From: JAYWFX01 sp043778575 | GTDB taxonomy: Bacteria; Patescibacteriota; JACMRA01 | Length of the DNA: 17,088 bases | Assembly (NCBI GenBank): GCA_043778575.1 | Contig: JAYWFX010000088.1 | Coordinates: 1 to 17,088, forward strand | Direction of reading: 5' to 3' | Shown here: one piece after another, positions 7,028 through 13,974 of the stretch | Layout: every line of letters begins with the position of its first letter | How positions within the stretch are numbered: the first letter of the stretch is position 1 | The notes under the pieces: model-generated | Seen by the model: the letters and a program-made list of their open reading frames with translations, nothing else | Database searches by the model: none | Told to the model about the DNA's origin: nothing | Program-made: the position numbers and the translations under genes

Positions 7028-8257
7028 TTAAAGCTGAGAAAATAGATTGCTTTGGGAGTGATTATTGTACAGTGCTATAATGCAGTTCATTTGTGCTTGT
7101 GTATAAACTTGTACCTCTCCAAATTGGTATGGAGGAATTGTTTGATCTTTATGTAAAGCTTCAATAAGCTGCTCAGAATGGGTTCCTTTTTCAAGTAAAC
7201 TCATAATAATCTCAAAGGAATCATGATTCGATATTTCAGTAGGAACATCCTGAATCCAAGCATAAATATTTTTTATCCAGTCAACAAATGATATTTTAGA
7301 ATTTTTAGAAAGTACAATCTCCGTATTTCGTAGTGGTGTTTGCATGCTACTAACCGATTGCAGATTATGCTTTATAATATGAGACATTCTGAGTCTTGTA
7401 GGATCCCCAAAGATATTTTCAGGTAACATTTCATAATCAACTGTATCAATTTTTCTACAAATTCTATGATAAAGATCTAAAAGAGCCACAATGAGATTTT
7501 TATCTGGAATCATATCCATGGCACATAATTCAGTTGTATTTATATCTTTTCTAGGATATCTAAGATTGTAATACCCAGGTGATAAACTTTCTCGATGGTT
7601 AGATGGTCTGGTGTTTAAAATAAAATCTAAATCGTCTAGATCTTCCAAATAATCAGGAATTCCACCCATCAAAAGAGATCGTTTTGCAATTTCTCTTTCG
7701 GATGAATATCCCCTATACTGAGAATTTCTTATTGGGGAACTGGCTGAAATACCTTGAAACAGTGGCGTCAAAAATCTCAACACGTTAAATCTTTGTATCA
7801 AAATTTCAAAACGTTCTTCCTCTGGAATACCAACGTGAAACTGTAAGCCGTTGACATCAAGCACTTCTGAAACTATTGACCCATCTCGATTTTGTAACAA
7901 ATATTGATAATATTCCTCGGGGTGGTTGCGTAGATGGGTTATTGCCATTTTTTGTTCTTCATCGCTTCTAGCATTTGGTAGGCTTCCAAATGGAAACATG
8001 ATTTCACCTTCGCCCAATATTTTTGAAAGTTTACTCATTTGTTCAAAAATTGCGTTGAGACTTTGCTCTGGAGTATTAGCTCCTTCGGTTCCAAATTCCA
8101 TTGAATGGTATGAAATTTCATGTTGTAAAAAACCGTGCATTGCAATTACGGCTGCTGTGTGGATTCGTAAACCATGACCATTTGTGAAATCAAGCTCAAT
8201 CTCTATTCCAGTCGGGTGGCTATTTTGTCTGGCTAGTTTATTTATACCATCTTCCAT
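7028..8257 (-). CDS. GCS2-family carboxylate-amine ligase (glutamate-cysteine ligase-like, YbdK/EgtA type)
   Basis: A 409-residue ATP-dependent ligase of the glutamate-cysteine ligase 2 superfamily, which joins the gamma-carboxyl of glutamate to an amine. Landmarks are TGIEIELDF (16-24), where the paired Glu residues bind metal, and GLQFHVGI (137-144), the counterpart of the family's GxHxHVG motif. Also present are GISASSP followed by GYSSER and GGIPDY (169-203), a signature I recognise from GCS2 proteins. TTELCAMDMIPD (241-252) corresponds to the later metal or substrate loop. The amine substrate is unknown: cysteine is possible, but no glutathione synthetase is in view. It is first in an operon with a PuuD-like gamma-glutamyl hydrolase. 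No ribosome binding site precedes the ATG; TTGATT and weak -10-like bases lie just upstream, divergent from the ACT-domain gene. Confidence 0.85.
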   Translation of the reverse strand: MEDGINKLARQNSHPTGIEIELDFTNGHGLRIHTAAVIAMHGFLQHEISYHSMEFGTEGANTPEQSLNAIFEQMSKLSKILGEGEIMFPFGSLPNARSDEEQKMAITHLRNHPEEYYQYLLQNRDGSIVSEVLDVNGLQFHVGIPEEERFEILIQRFNVLRFLTPLFQGISASSPIRNSQYRGYSSEREIAKRSLLMGGIPDYLEDLDDLDFILNTRPSNHRESLSPGYYNLRYPRKDINTTELCAMDMIPDKNLIVALLDLYHRICRKIDTVDYEMLPENIFGDPTRLRMSHIIKHNLQSVSSMQTPLRNTEIVLSKNSKISFVDWIKNIYAWIQDVPTEISNHDSFEIIMSLLEKGTHSEQLIEALHKDQTIPPYQFGEVQVYTQAQMNCIIALYNNHSQSNLFSQL

Positions 8258-8319
8258 AGTCTTTACAAAACATACAGTTCGTATTTAATCAAAGAATCCA
8301 ACATATTTTACAAGATACA

Positions 8320-8325
8320 TACAAT
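8320..8325 (+). promoter_or_regulatory. Possible -10 box of the ACT-domain gene
   Basis: TACAAT (5 of 6 consensus bases) ends 16 bases before ATG 8342. No good -35 is seen at 17 bases, so the assignment is weak. It shares an 84-base divergent spacer with the GCS2 gene, so the two could be co-regulated. Confidence 0.35.
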
Positions 8326-8341
8326 CTGTTTCATTTAAAAC

Positions 8342-8995
8342 ATGTTTACTATTCATCAGGCTGTGAGTCAAATTGTCTCACAATCTCCAATCATTCAGGA
8401 AATGCTACGCTCAGATTTACTCAATCTCAGTAGTTATGCAAAATTAATTACTCCAGAAGTGGTCAAACTGACTTGGAAAATTCCTACAAACCCTAGTATC
8501 GTGATGGCACTTTCACGTCTCAAGACAACAATTAGATCAACTTTTGATATTAGTTTTGTAGCAAATGACATCAGTTTGAAATATCCACTGATAGAGATAA
8601 ATTATACGAAACAAAGCAATCATACTCAAAAAATTGCCACACTCTACGATCACCTCAAAGAATTTGAAAACACTTTTCTCAATATTGTGACAGGAAACAC
8701 CGAGACAACTGTATTTGTGAATAGTAAATATATTGGGGCAGTTTCACACTGTTTTTCGCCTCACAAACCAAATTTTATTATGGACGAATTGGGTGCGATT
8801 AGTTTGAAATTTGATCAAGAGTATTTAGAGGTATCAGGTATAACCTATTTAGTTCTCAAAGAGCTGTTGTGGAATGATATTAACCTCATCGAAGTCGTCT
8901 CTACCTATACAGAAATCACTTTAATCATCGAAATGAAGAATATTCAAAGAACAATCGAAATCATGAGTCAGCGATTTTTACCTCAACCTGCATAG
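8342..8995 (+). CDS. ACT-domain-containing protein, probable regulatory role
   Basis: A 217-residue soluble protein. Residues 160-212 look like an ACT fold: GITYLVLKELLWNDINLIEV gives the beta-alpha-beta start, and VVSTYTEITLIIE gives the characteristic following strand. ACT domains bind amino acids or other small ligands in metabolic enzymes and regulators. Residues 5-62 (with IVSQSP, YAKLITPEV and IVMALSRL) are a helical segment of the kind I recall in front of stand-alone ACT proteins, where it resembles a winged-helix. No catalytic motif is visible, so a ligand-sensing regulator is inferred. It is divergent from the gamma-glutamyl operon, which makes an amino-acid-responsive link plausible but unproven. 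The ATG has no ribosome binding site. Confidence 0.7.
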   Translation: MFTIHQAVSQIVSQSPIIQEMLRSDLLNLSSYAKLITPEVVKLTWKIPTNPSIVMALSRLKTTIRSTFDISFVANDISLKYPLIEINYTKQSNHTQKIATLYDHLKEFENTFLNIVTGNTETTVFVNSKYIGAVSHCFSPHKPNFIMDELGAISLKFDQEYLEVSGITYLVLKELLWNDINLIEVVSTYTEITLIIEMKNIQRTIEIMSQRFLPQPA

Positions 8996-9029
8996 TAGAG
9001 TTTAATCTTCTAGCCTAGAGCTGTTAAAT

Positions 9030-9059
9030 TTGCAAAGATGCGATTTGTGTGAATAGTTT
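9030..9059 (+). promoter_or_regulatory. Promoter of the unknown gene at 9068-9550
   Basis: TTGCAA (9030-9035), 18 bases, TAGTTT (9054-9059), then 8 bases to ATG 9068. The GAGGA at 9061-9065 sits only two bases from the start codon, too close to act as a normal Shine-Dalgarno sequence. A perfect palindrome TCTAG-C-CTAGA lies just upstream at 9009-9019. Confidence 0.45.
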
Positions 9060-9067
9060 CGAGGACT

Positions 9068-9550
9068 ATGCCAACACCACGGATTACAAGGGAGTATTTA
9101 GATGCATGGCGTGGTAATCCACGAGAACAACCAATAATAGTCAGGCAAGCTGTAGAAGACTCAGAGGCTAGTTTTATTGGATTTACAAAGTTTTTTAACG
9201 ACTATAAACATAAATTTCCACCTGAGTGCAGAAAGTTTTTAGAGGAATCATGCCCAAACTTTATACAAGAAAAATCATCTTACCCAAAATTCGAGGCTAC
9301 TGCATATACTATGTTGCTGACGATGTTCCAGTTTTATCTCAAAAAACGATTTAATGTCACAATTAGACTTGATGATGTCACACAAAAAACCATCAAAAAC
9401 ACGAAGCTATTCCTGCGTAAACCATCGGATACAGAAAATTTAGATACTATTGATCCTGAAAATGAAAAGAAGTGGATGGCATTTACTCCTAACGAAAAAA
9501 TCGATTTATTCAACGCATGGTTCTTTGATCAGGTTGTTGAGCCCCAGTAG
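9068..9550 (+). CDS. Soluble protein of unknown function
   Basis: A 160-residue hydrophilic, aromatic-rich protein that I do not recognise. It has no signal peptide or transmembrane helix. Residues 1-60 are basic and mixed (ITREYLDAWRGNPRE). Residues 60-100 look helical (YTMLLTMFQFYLKKRF), and the C-terminus is acidic with a final amphipathic helix (EKIDLFNAWFFDQVVEP). Two Cys (about residues 54 and 62) flank the PPECRKFLEESCPNF segment. A promoter with a leader of about one base is predicted upstream. It lies between the ACT-domain gene and the sigma factor, each with its own possible promoter. Base composition and codon use look like the neighbours, so it appears to be a real resident gene. 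Confidence 0.65.
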   Translation: MPTPRITREYLDAWRGNPREQPIIVRQAVEDSEASFIGFTKFFNDYKHKFPPECRKFLEESCPNFIQEKSSYPKFEATAYTMLLTMFQFYLKKRFNVTIRLDDVTQKTIKNTKLFLRKPSDTENLDTIDPENEKKWMAFTPNEKIDLFNAWFFDQVVEPQ

Positions 9551-9635
9551 ATTGAAAAATAATTTGTGAAATAAATCAAAAAATGCCGACTGCATCAACT
9601 CGGATATTTGACTGATTGTAATCTTTTGTAGTCAC

Positions 9636-9663
9636 TTGAGTACTATTAGTATATCTTTAGTAT
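9636..9663 (+). promoter_or_regulatory. Promoter of the ECF sigma factor gene, fixing a GTG start
   Basis: TTGAGT (9636-9641), 16 bases, TAGTAT (9658-9663), then 5 bases to an in-frame GTG at 9669. The upstream in-frame TTG at 9636 would lie inside the -35 box, so the GTG is the better start. Confidence 0.45.
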
Positions 9664-9668
9664 TATTT

Positions 9669-10184
9669 GTGACTGATCACGACATCGTAAAAAATATCCT
9701 AGGTGGGGACAAAACGGCTTTTTCAGAGCTCTTAGAGATATATCAGCGTCAGATACTGGCTTATTGTGCTCGGTTGTTGAGTTTTCACCAAGAAGATGCT
9801 CAGGACGCCACTAGTGAAACTTTTTTAAAAGTCTACATAAACTTAGCTAGCTATAACCTGAATCTAAAGTTTAGTAGCTGGATATATCGTATTGCCCACA
9901 ATGAATCGGTGAATATTATCGCTAAGAAAAGTAAAATATATATCAAACCATTGGATGACCAGCTAGACATACTTTTTACTGAAATTGATTTTGACAAGCC
10001 CAGAAAAGAAGATATAGAAAAGATTTTGTCTCAACTCAGTGTGGATGATAGAAACCTGCTCATCTTGTTTTACCTCGAAGAGAAAAGTCTCCGTGAAATT
10101 GGTGAGATCCTCAAGATTAGCGACAACAATGTAGCTGTAAAACTCAATAGAGCAAGAACTAAAGCCAAAAAACTAGTAAAATAA
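9669..10184 (+). CDS. ECF-type RNA polymerase sigma factor (sigma-70 family)
   Basis: A 171-residue extracytoplasmic-function sigma factor that directs RNA polymerase to a specific regulon. From the GTG at 9669 the protein opens VTDHDIVKNILGGDKTAFSE, the usual start of this family. The sigma2 domain follows (about 15-88) with EDAQDATSETFLKVY and the -10 recognition helix FSSWIYRIAHN (Trp71). A short linker leads to sigma4 (about 117-171), whose helix-turn-helix SLREIGEILKISDNNVAVKL (140-159) would contact the -35. Neither sigma1 nor sigma3 is present, as expected for ECF factors. A TTG 33 bases upstream would add a hydrophobic tail not seen in relatives. A membrane protein gene follows after 28 bases with no clear promoter of its own, so the pair is likely an operon. 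Confidence 0.92.
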   Translation: MTDHDIVKNILGGDKTAFSELLEIYQRQILAYCARLLSFHQEDAQDATSETFLKVYINLASYNLNLKFSSWIYRIAHNESVNIIAKKSKIYIKPLDDQLDILFTEIDFDKPRKEDIEKILSQLSVDDRNLLILFYLEEKSLREIGEILKISDNNVAVKLNRARTKAKKLVK

Positions 10185-10212
10185 TCACTTCCACTATCCA
10201 TTTAAAAAAAGT

Positions 10213-10896
10213 ATGCCCGAAAACAACCAATCTAAAATCGACCTCACCCAAGATATCCTTTCAAAGATAGATCTAGTAAAACCAAAGTCTCAGTGGTGTT
10301 TTTGGCTCAGAAATGCAGGATTTATAGCACTAATTGCTTTGCTGATCTTGATTGGAAGTGTCAGTCTAGGAAGTTTTTGGATTGATTTGATAGAGTTACG
10401 AAATGTGGCTAGTGTTGGTGGTTTGAATCTTGCCTCGATTTGGTCAGAGGCGTTGTTTGAGTTGATAGGTTTAGCGGTGGTTGGTATAGCAATAGCCTAT
10501 TTAGTGTATCGTCAAACGGATTGGTTTATGGTCAGAAACAGGATTCTTTTGGTATTGACATTTAGTGCTTGTATTTTACTTGGTGGTATATTGTATATAA
10601 ATATATATTCTTTTGCTGGCAAATCCAACCTCCAAAATCGTGATATAGTTCAAGGTTCAAGGATACGCTCTGGGAGGAGGCAGCGACTCGATAATACTCT
10701 CAAAAATAAGGGTTTGTTTGATGGGATCGTAGAAAATAACGATAGTGGTAGACTAGAAATACGAAATCAAAAGGGGACATTTAGTTTCATCACTAATCTC
10801 GAGACACCGAATATTTTAAACGTCGAAAAAGGAGACCATGTTATAATTCGAGTCAATGATAAAAATCAAGTAATTTCTGTGAGACTAATTCAATAG
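10213..10896 (+). CDS. Three-helix membrane protein, candidate anti-sigma factor
   Basis: A 227-residue membrane protein. A hydrophilic N-terminus (about 1-30, with ILSKIDLVKPKSQW) is followed by three hydrophobic helices (about 31-56, 75-97 and 106-128). The C-terminal domain of about 95 residues is probably extracytoplasmic and beta-rich, with alternating hydrophobic segments such as GRLEIRNQKGTFSF and DHVIIRVNDKNQVISVRLIQ. It does not show the zinc-binding HxxxCxxC motif of ZAS anti-sigma factors, and I do not recognise the family. Its position directly after an ECF sigma gene in the same orientation suggests it holds the sigma factor at the membrane and senses an envelope signal through the C-terminal domain. 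That role is inference from context. The stop codon overlaps the first unit of a small tandem repeat. Confidence 0.65.
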   Translation: MPENNQSKIDLTQDILSKIDLVKPKSQWCFWLRNAGFIALIALLILIGSVSLGSFWIDLIELRNVASVGGLNLASIWSEALFELIGLAVVGIAIAYLVYRQTDWFMVRNRILLVLTFSACILLGGILYINIYSFAGKSNLQNRDIVQGSRIRSGRRQRLDNTLKNKGLFDGIVENNDSGRLEIRNQKGTFSFITNLETPNILNVEKGDHVIIRVNDKNQVISVRLIQ

Positions 10897-10926
10897 TGTG
10901 CAATAGTTTGCAATAGTCTGATATTG
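10891..10926. repeat. Triple 10-bp tandem repeat with adjoining inverted repeat
   Basis: CAATAGTGTG, CAATAGTTTG and CAATAGTCTG lie head to tail (10891-10920). All share CAATAGT and vary only at the eighth and ninth bases. The first unit includes the stop codon of the preceding gene. The last unit pairs with TATTG at 10922-10926 (5-bp stem, loop GTCTGA). The element fills the gap between two convergent genes and may act as a weak terminator or protein site. Confidence 0.7.
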
Positions 10927-10947
10927 TTTGACTAAATAATGTTGCCC

Positions 10948-12096
10948 CTAATAAATCTCTAATTCAACAGGGTTTTCTTTGACGAATTTTAGGATCTTGT
11001 CGTACATATTCCAGCTGGTGATTATCTCTGCAGGCTGTACAAATCGCATTTCTGATCCGTTGAGCATGTCTTCAAAGAGGTTGGTGTGGTCGAGATTTTT
11101 GGATTTGTCTAAGTTGATTTGTAGGTTGCTGTCTGTCTGTTTTCGTGTGATAAACTGCTGCGGTGCCAACTCCCAATGCAGTACATCTCCGGGTAAAAAT
11201 GACATTTCCACTTCTGTTTGTTTGTGCTTGAGTCGTTTTCCAGAGGCTAGCTGGATGAGAACAGGTTTACCATTTACCATTATCTCACCGTTTACCTTGA
11301 AATACGTATCAGTTTGACTTTTCTCTACCTCAGCATCTACGCAGTATCCACTATATTGTCCGTGCTTAAAATTTTTTACTACAAAACTATCAAAATCTAT
11401 ATTTGCTTGGGTGGTATAAAACTCCAAACCAATCTTAGCTAACGAAAACGTATGGATAAACATGTCTTTAAAGGCTCCAATGCTGTCATAATATCCTCCA
11501 CGCCCAGCTACATCTACGAACTCAGCAATTTTTACTGTGATTTTATTGAGTTGTTCGTGGCGAATTTCCGCAAAGTTCTTAGCGTCTATTGGATTGGGAT
11601 TGGCAGAGGTTTTAAATAAGTAGTGATCACAGAAATGTACGTGTGATCCGAGGTCGCAAACCCGGACTACATCCAAAATGTGCTGGGCTTCTGTCAGATT
11701 CTCGCCAAATGGTTTTTCCATGATGATGTCGATAGGTCTATGACTGTACGGACATGAGTTTTGTAGGATTTTCAAAAACGTATGCGGAGGTGTAGCTAAA
11801 TAGGTGATTAGCCTCTCGTCGTCTTGGAGTCCTCTGATTATATTAAAATACGTATCTGGACTGAGATATTCTCCCTGCAAAAATGATATAGCGTGTATCC
11901 AATGATTTCGATCTGGTGTGTTTTCTCTCAGAATAGTAGATATTTCGACTGGATCGGGCTGACTTCTGGAGTATCCAATGAGTTCTATAGCTACGGTGTT
12001 TTGATTCTGAAAAGCGAACTGAGCCAGAGCGGGAAGTATCTTTTTTTTAGCCAAATCACCAGTGATTCCGTAGAGGAGAAATTTCCATTTTTGCAT
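10948..12096 (-). CDS. zwf: Diverged, shortened glucose-6-phosphate dehydrogenase-like protein
   Basis: A 382-residue relative of G6PDH, which oxidises glucose 6-phosphate with NAD(P)+ at the start of the pentose phosphate pathway. The Rossmann motif GITGDLAKKKILPAL (10-24) corresponds to GxxGDLxxxKLxPAL. Other landmarks are YLATPPHTF (99-107), the EKPFG loop with Lys128, CDHYLFK (156-162, canonical IDHYLGK) and AGRGGYYDSIGAFKDM (197-212, canonical GRGxYYDxxGAxxDM). It is about 100 residues shorter than typical enzymes (around 480-500). After DM the usual QNH is replaced by FIHT, so the catalytic His may be shifted or absent (nearest His is 215), and Gly of DHYLGK is Phe. It may be a compact active enzyme or a paralogue with another sugar-acid substrate. 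It is divergent from dnaA; a GATAAT lies 17 bases before the ATG. Confidence 0.8.
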   Translation of the reverse strand: MQKWKFLLYGITGDLAKKKILPALAQFAFQNQNTVAIELIGYSRSQPDPVEISTILRENTPDRNHWIHAISFLQGEYLSPDTYFNIIRGLQDDERLITYLATPPHTFLKILQNSCPYSHRPIDIIMEKPFGENLTEAQHILDVVRVCDLGSHVHFCDHYLFKTSANPNPIDAKNFAEIRHEQLNKITVKIAEFVDVAGRGGYYDSIGAFKDMFIHTFSLAKIGLEFYTTQANIDFDSFVVKNFKHGQYSGYCVDAEVEKSQTDTYFKVNGEIMVNGKPVLIQLASGKRLKHKQTEVEMSFLPGDVLHWELAPQQFITRKQTDSNLQINLDKSKNLDHTNLFEDMLNGSEMRFVQPAEIITSWNMYDKILKFVKENPVELEIY

Positions 12097-12153
12097 ATTT
12101 GTATGTTGTTAAAATTATCGTTTGGGTTTTGTAGGGTCGTGAATTAATAATGC

Positions 12154-12175
12154 ACTGTATCAATACATATACAGT
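12154..12175. repeat. Perfect 7-bp inverted repeat upstream of the G6PDH-like gene
   Basis: ACTGTAT (12154-12160) and ATACAGT (12169-12175) flank an 8-base centre. A nested TGTAT-CA-ATACA also occurs at 12156-12167. There is no T-run on either side, so an operator or origin-associated site is more likely than a terminator. It lies 58 bases upstream of the start codon at 12096. Confidence 0.55.
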
Positions 12176-12359
12176 ACATATATCTTTTTGAAAAATTCTA
12201 GTACGTCAATAAAAAATCATCGTTTGTTTACCTATTTTTTACTAACCCACTACATATAGTAACATGAAATCATATTTACACTCAAATCCTAGTAAATCAC
12301 CTAAATATAGTGTATATCTATTGACAAAACCTATTTATATCATAGTTATATTATAGCAT

Positions 12360-12388
12360 TTGACACTATTAATATCTCCCAATATTGA
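12360..12388 (+). promoter_or_regulatory. Promoter-like pair in the dnaA upstream region
   Basis: TTGACA (12360-12365), 17 bases, TATTGA (12383-12388). No start codon follows closely. If active, it would transcribe across the DnaA box and give dnaA a leader of roughly 125 bases. Confidence 0.4.
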
Positions 12389-12396
12389 GATTGTCA

Positions 12397-12405
12397 TTAT
12401 CCACT
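12397..12405 (+). promoter_or_regulatory. DnaA box (8 of 9 matches to TTATCCACA)
   Basis: TTATCCACT differs from the consensus TTATCCACA only at the last base. It is about 115 bases before dnaA, next to the most AT-rich part of the spacer. It could serve origin function, dnaA autoregulation, or both. Confidence 0.55.
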
Positions 12406-12492
12406 TGAGGAATTTCACACCCTTAGGTTCAAAAAAGATTTTTTACCAAAACACAGACAGCTACATAGATAGAAAACAGCAGCAGAACCAGT

Positions 12493-12498
12493 TATAAT
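12493..12498 (+). promoter_or_regulatory. -10 box of dnaA
   Basis: A perfect TATAAT lies 21 bases before the ATG at 12520, predicting a leader of about 15 bases without a Shine-Dalgarno sequence. The -35 position (about 12470-12475, TAGAAA) is poor. Confidence 0.55.
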
Positions 12499-12519
12499 AG
12501 TCTACTTCATTTTATAAAC

Positions 12520-13974
12520 ATGCCCGCACTTAGCGCCTACTGGCCTATGGTTCTTGAGGCTCTAAAAAAGTCTCTGCCGCCTAGTATATACAAGGCGTGG
12601 TTTGCTGGGCTAGAGTTTTATGAGTTAGAAAATAGTGGAAGAAAAATGATTCTGCAGGTAAATTCAGCTTTTCAAAAAAACTACATCGAGAAGAAACACA
12701 AAGCAACACTACAAAGATGTATTTCTCAATATTATCCAAAGATTATTCACTTTGATTATTTTATCAAGCCTCATCAGCAGGAATTAGTATTGGCCAGCAG
12801 TCAACAAAACACCAATCAAACACATTTAGTGTCACCTAGTTTTGTATTGCATGATAGTGATTTGCGAGAGGCAGCCAACATGAAGTCGATAGCTGAATAT
12901 CTGCCAAAACGAAACATAAACAACCTCAACCCAAAATACACTCTCGAGCATTTTATCCAAACGAGCGGAAATGATCTGGCGGTTAGTGTAGCAAAAGCTG
13001 TAATCCAAAAACCAGGAGGAGCCTATAATCCAGTATTTATCCATAGCGATGTGGGACTCGGAAAAACCCATCTGATTCAGGCGATTGGTCACAAGATTAT
13101 CGAACAACAACCTAATTTACGGATCAGGTATTGCACACTTGAGACATTTTTCAATCATTATATTTCTTCTGTTCAAAAGAATCGTACTGGTGATTTTAAC
13201 TCCTATTACCGTGAGCTAGATGTGCTTTTGATAGATGATATTCAGTTTTTAAAGGGCAAAGAGGGCACACAATCAGCTTTTTTTCATATTTTCAACGAAC
13301 TATACCAGCTCAACAAGCAGATAGTTATCACCTCAGATAAGCCTCCAAAATGTATTCCGGGGATAGAGGAGCGACTTATTTCTCGATTTGAAAGTGGTAT
13401 TACGATCGATATGCAGCAACCAGATTTTGAGGGTAGGGTAGCGATTTTGAGAGGTAAGCTGGAGATACTAAAGATGAATTTAGAGCCAGTGCATGTCGCC
13501 ACAATCGCTGGTAAAGTGACTACAAATATCCGAGATTTAGAGGGTGTTTTGAATCGAATCCAAGCTAGAATACATCTACTCCCAGACAAAAAACTCAATG
13601 ACCAAGAGCTGGACAAAATCCTCAGTCAGTCTGAACTGAGCGGCACCATCAATGTCCGAGTCTCGCCATCCCTCTCATTACCTCCAAACAGTGGCCAGAG
13701 AAATATGAGACTCAGTACTGGGGTAGAGTCGATAATTGCAAATGTAGCCAGAGAAATCGGTGTAACTTTTGAAGATGTACTCGGTGATTCTAAACAAAAA
13801 GATGTGGTATATGCTCGCCAACTCTGTATCTGGTTTTGTAAAAACAACAAGAAACTAGCCATAGGTGAGATCGCTAAGATATTTGGTAGAAATCACTCGA
13901 CAATCATCCACGCCTGCAAAAAAGTAGACAACACAGAAATCAAACAAGAAATTTTAGACCGAATTGGGGTTTAG
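12520..13974 (+). CDS. dnaA: Chromosomal replication initiator protein DnaA
   Basis: ATP-dependent initiator that binds DnaA boxes, melts the origin and loads helicase. The 484-residue protein has all four domains. Domain I is about 5-85 (WPMVLEALKKSL, AWFAGLEFYEL), then a variable linker. The AAA+ core (about 137-350) has Walker A SDVGLGKTHL (Lys182), Walker B DVLLIDD (234-240), sensor ITSDKPP and the Arg-finger region ERLISRFESG. The DNA-binding domain is about 400-484, with IAKIFGRNHSTIIHACKKV. Two oddities stand out: the first P-loop glycine is Ser176, and the recognition helix has RNHSTI where most DnaA proteins have RDHTTV (Asn458, Ser460). The start is supported by a TATAAT 21 bases upstream. 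dnaN does not follow as it often does; an unrecognised gene starts 32 bases after the stop. Confidence 0.97.
   Translation: MPALSAYWPMVLEALKKSLPPSIYKAWFAGLEFYELENSGRKMILQVNSAFQKNYIEKKHKATLQRCISQYYPKIIHFDYFIKPHQQELVLASSQQNTNQTHLVSPSFVLHDSDLREAANMKSIAEYLPKRNINNLNPKYTLEHFIQTSGNDLAVSVAKAVIQKPGGAYNPVFIHSDVGLGKTHLIQAIGHKIIEQQPNLRIRYCTLETFFNHYISSVQKNRTGDFNSYYRELDVLLIDDIQFLKGKEGTQSAFFHIFNELYQLNKQIVITSDKPPKCIPGIEERLISRFESGITIDMQQPDFEGRVAILRGKLEILKMNLEPVHVATIAGKVTTNIRDLEGVLNRIQARIHLLPDKKLNDQELDKILSQSELSGTINVRVSPSLSLPPNSGQRNMRLSTGVESIIANVAREIGVTFEDVLGDSKQKDVVYARQLCIWFCKNNKKLAIGEIAKIFGRNHSTIIHACKKVDNTEIKQEILDRIGV

Larger units (their letters stand above)
12176..12519. other. AT-rich spacer upstream of dnaA, candidate replication origin
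   Basis: No gene is visible in this spacer between the divergent G6PDH-like gene and dnaA. It is very AT-rich, especially 12300-12390, and holds two TTGACA elements (12321-12326 and 12360-12365). A near-consensus DnaA box lies at 12397-12405. ATCTC and GAGAT flank CCAATATT at 12373-12390. Bacterial origins often sit next to dnaA, and an AT-rich unwinding zone beside DnaA boxes is the usual layout. Only one good box is seen, so the oriC call is tentative. Confidence 0.4.

Noticed and set aside
13284..13862. Minus-strand open frames inside dnaA
   Set aside because: They are the complement of conserved AAA+ and domain IV coding sequence and show no independent motif.
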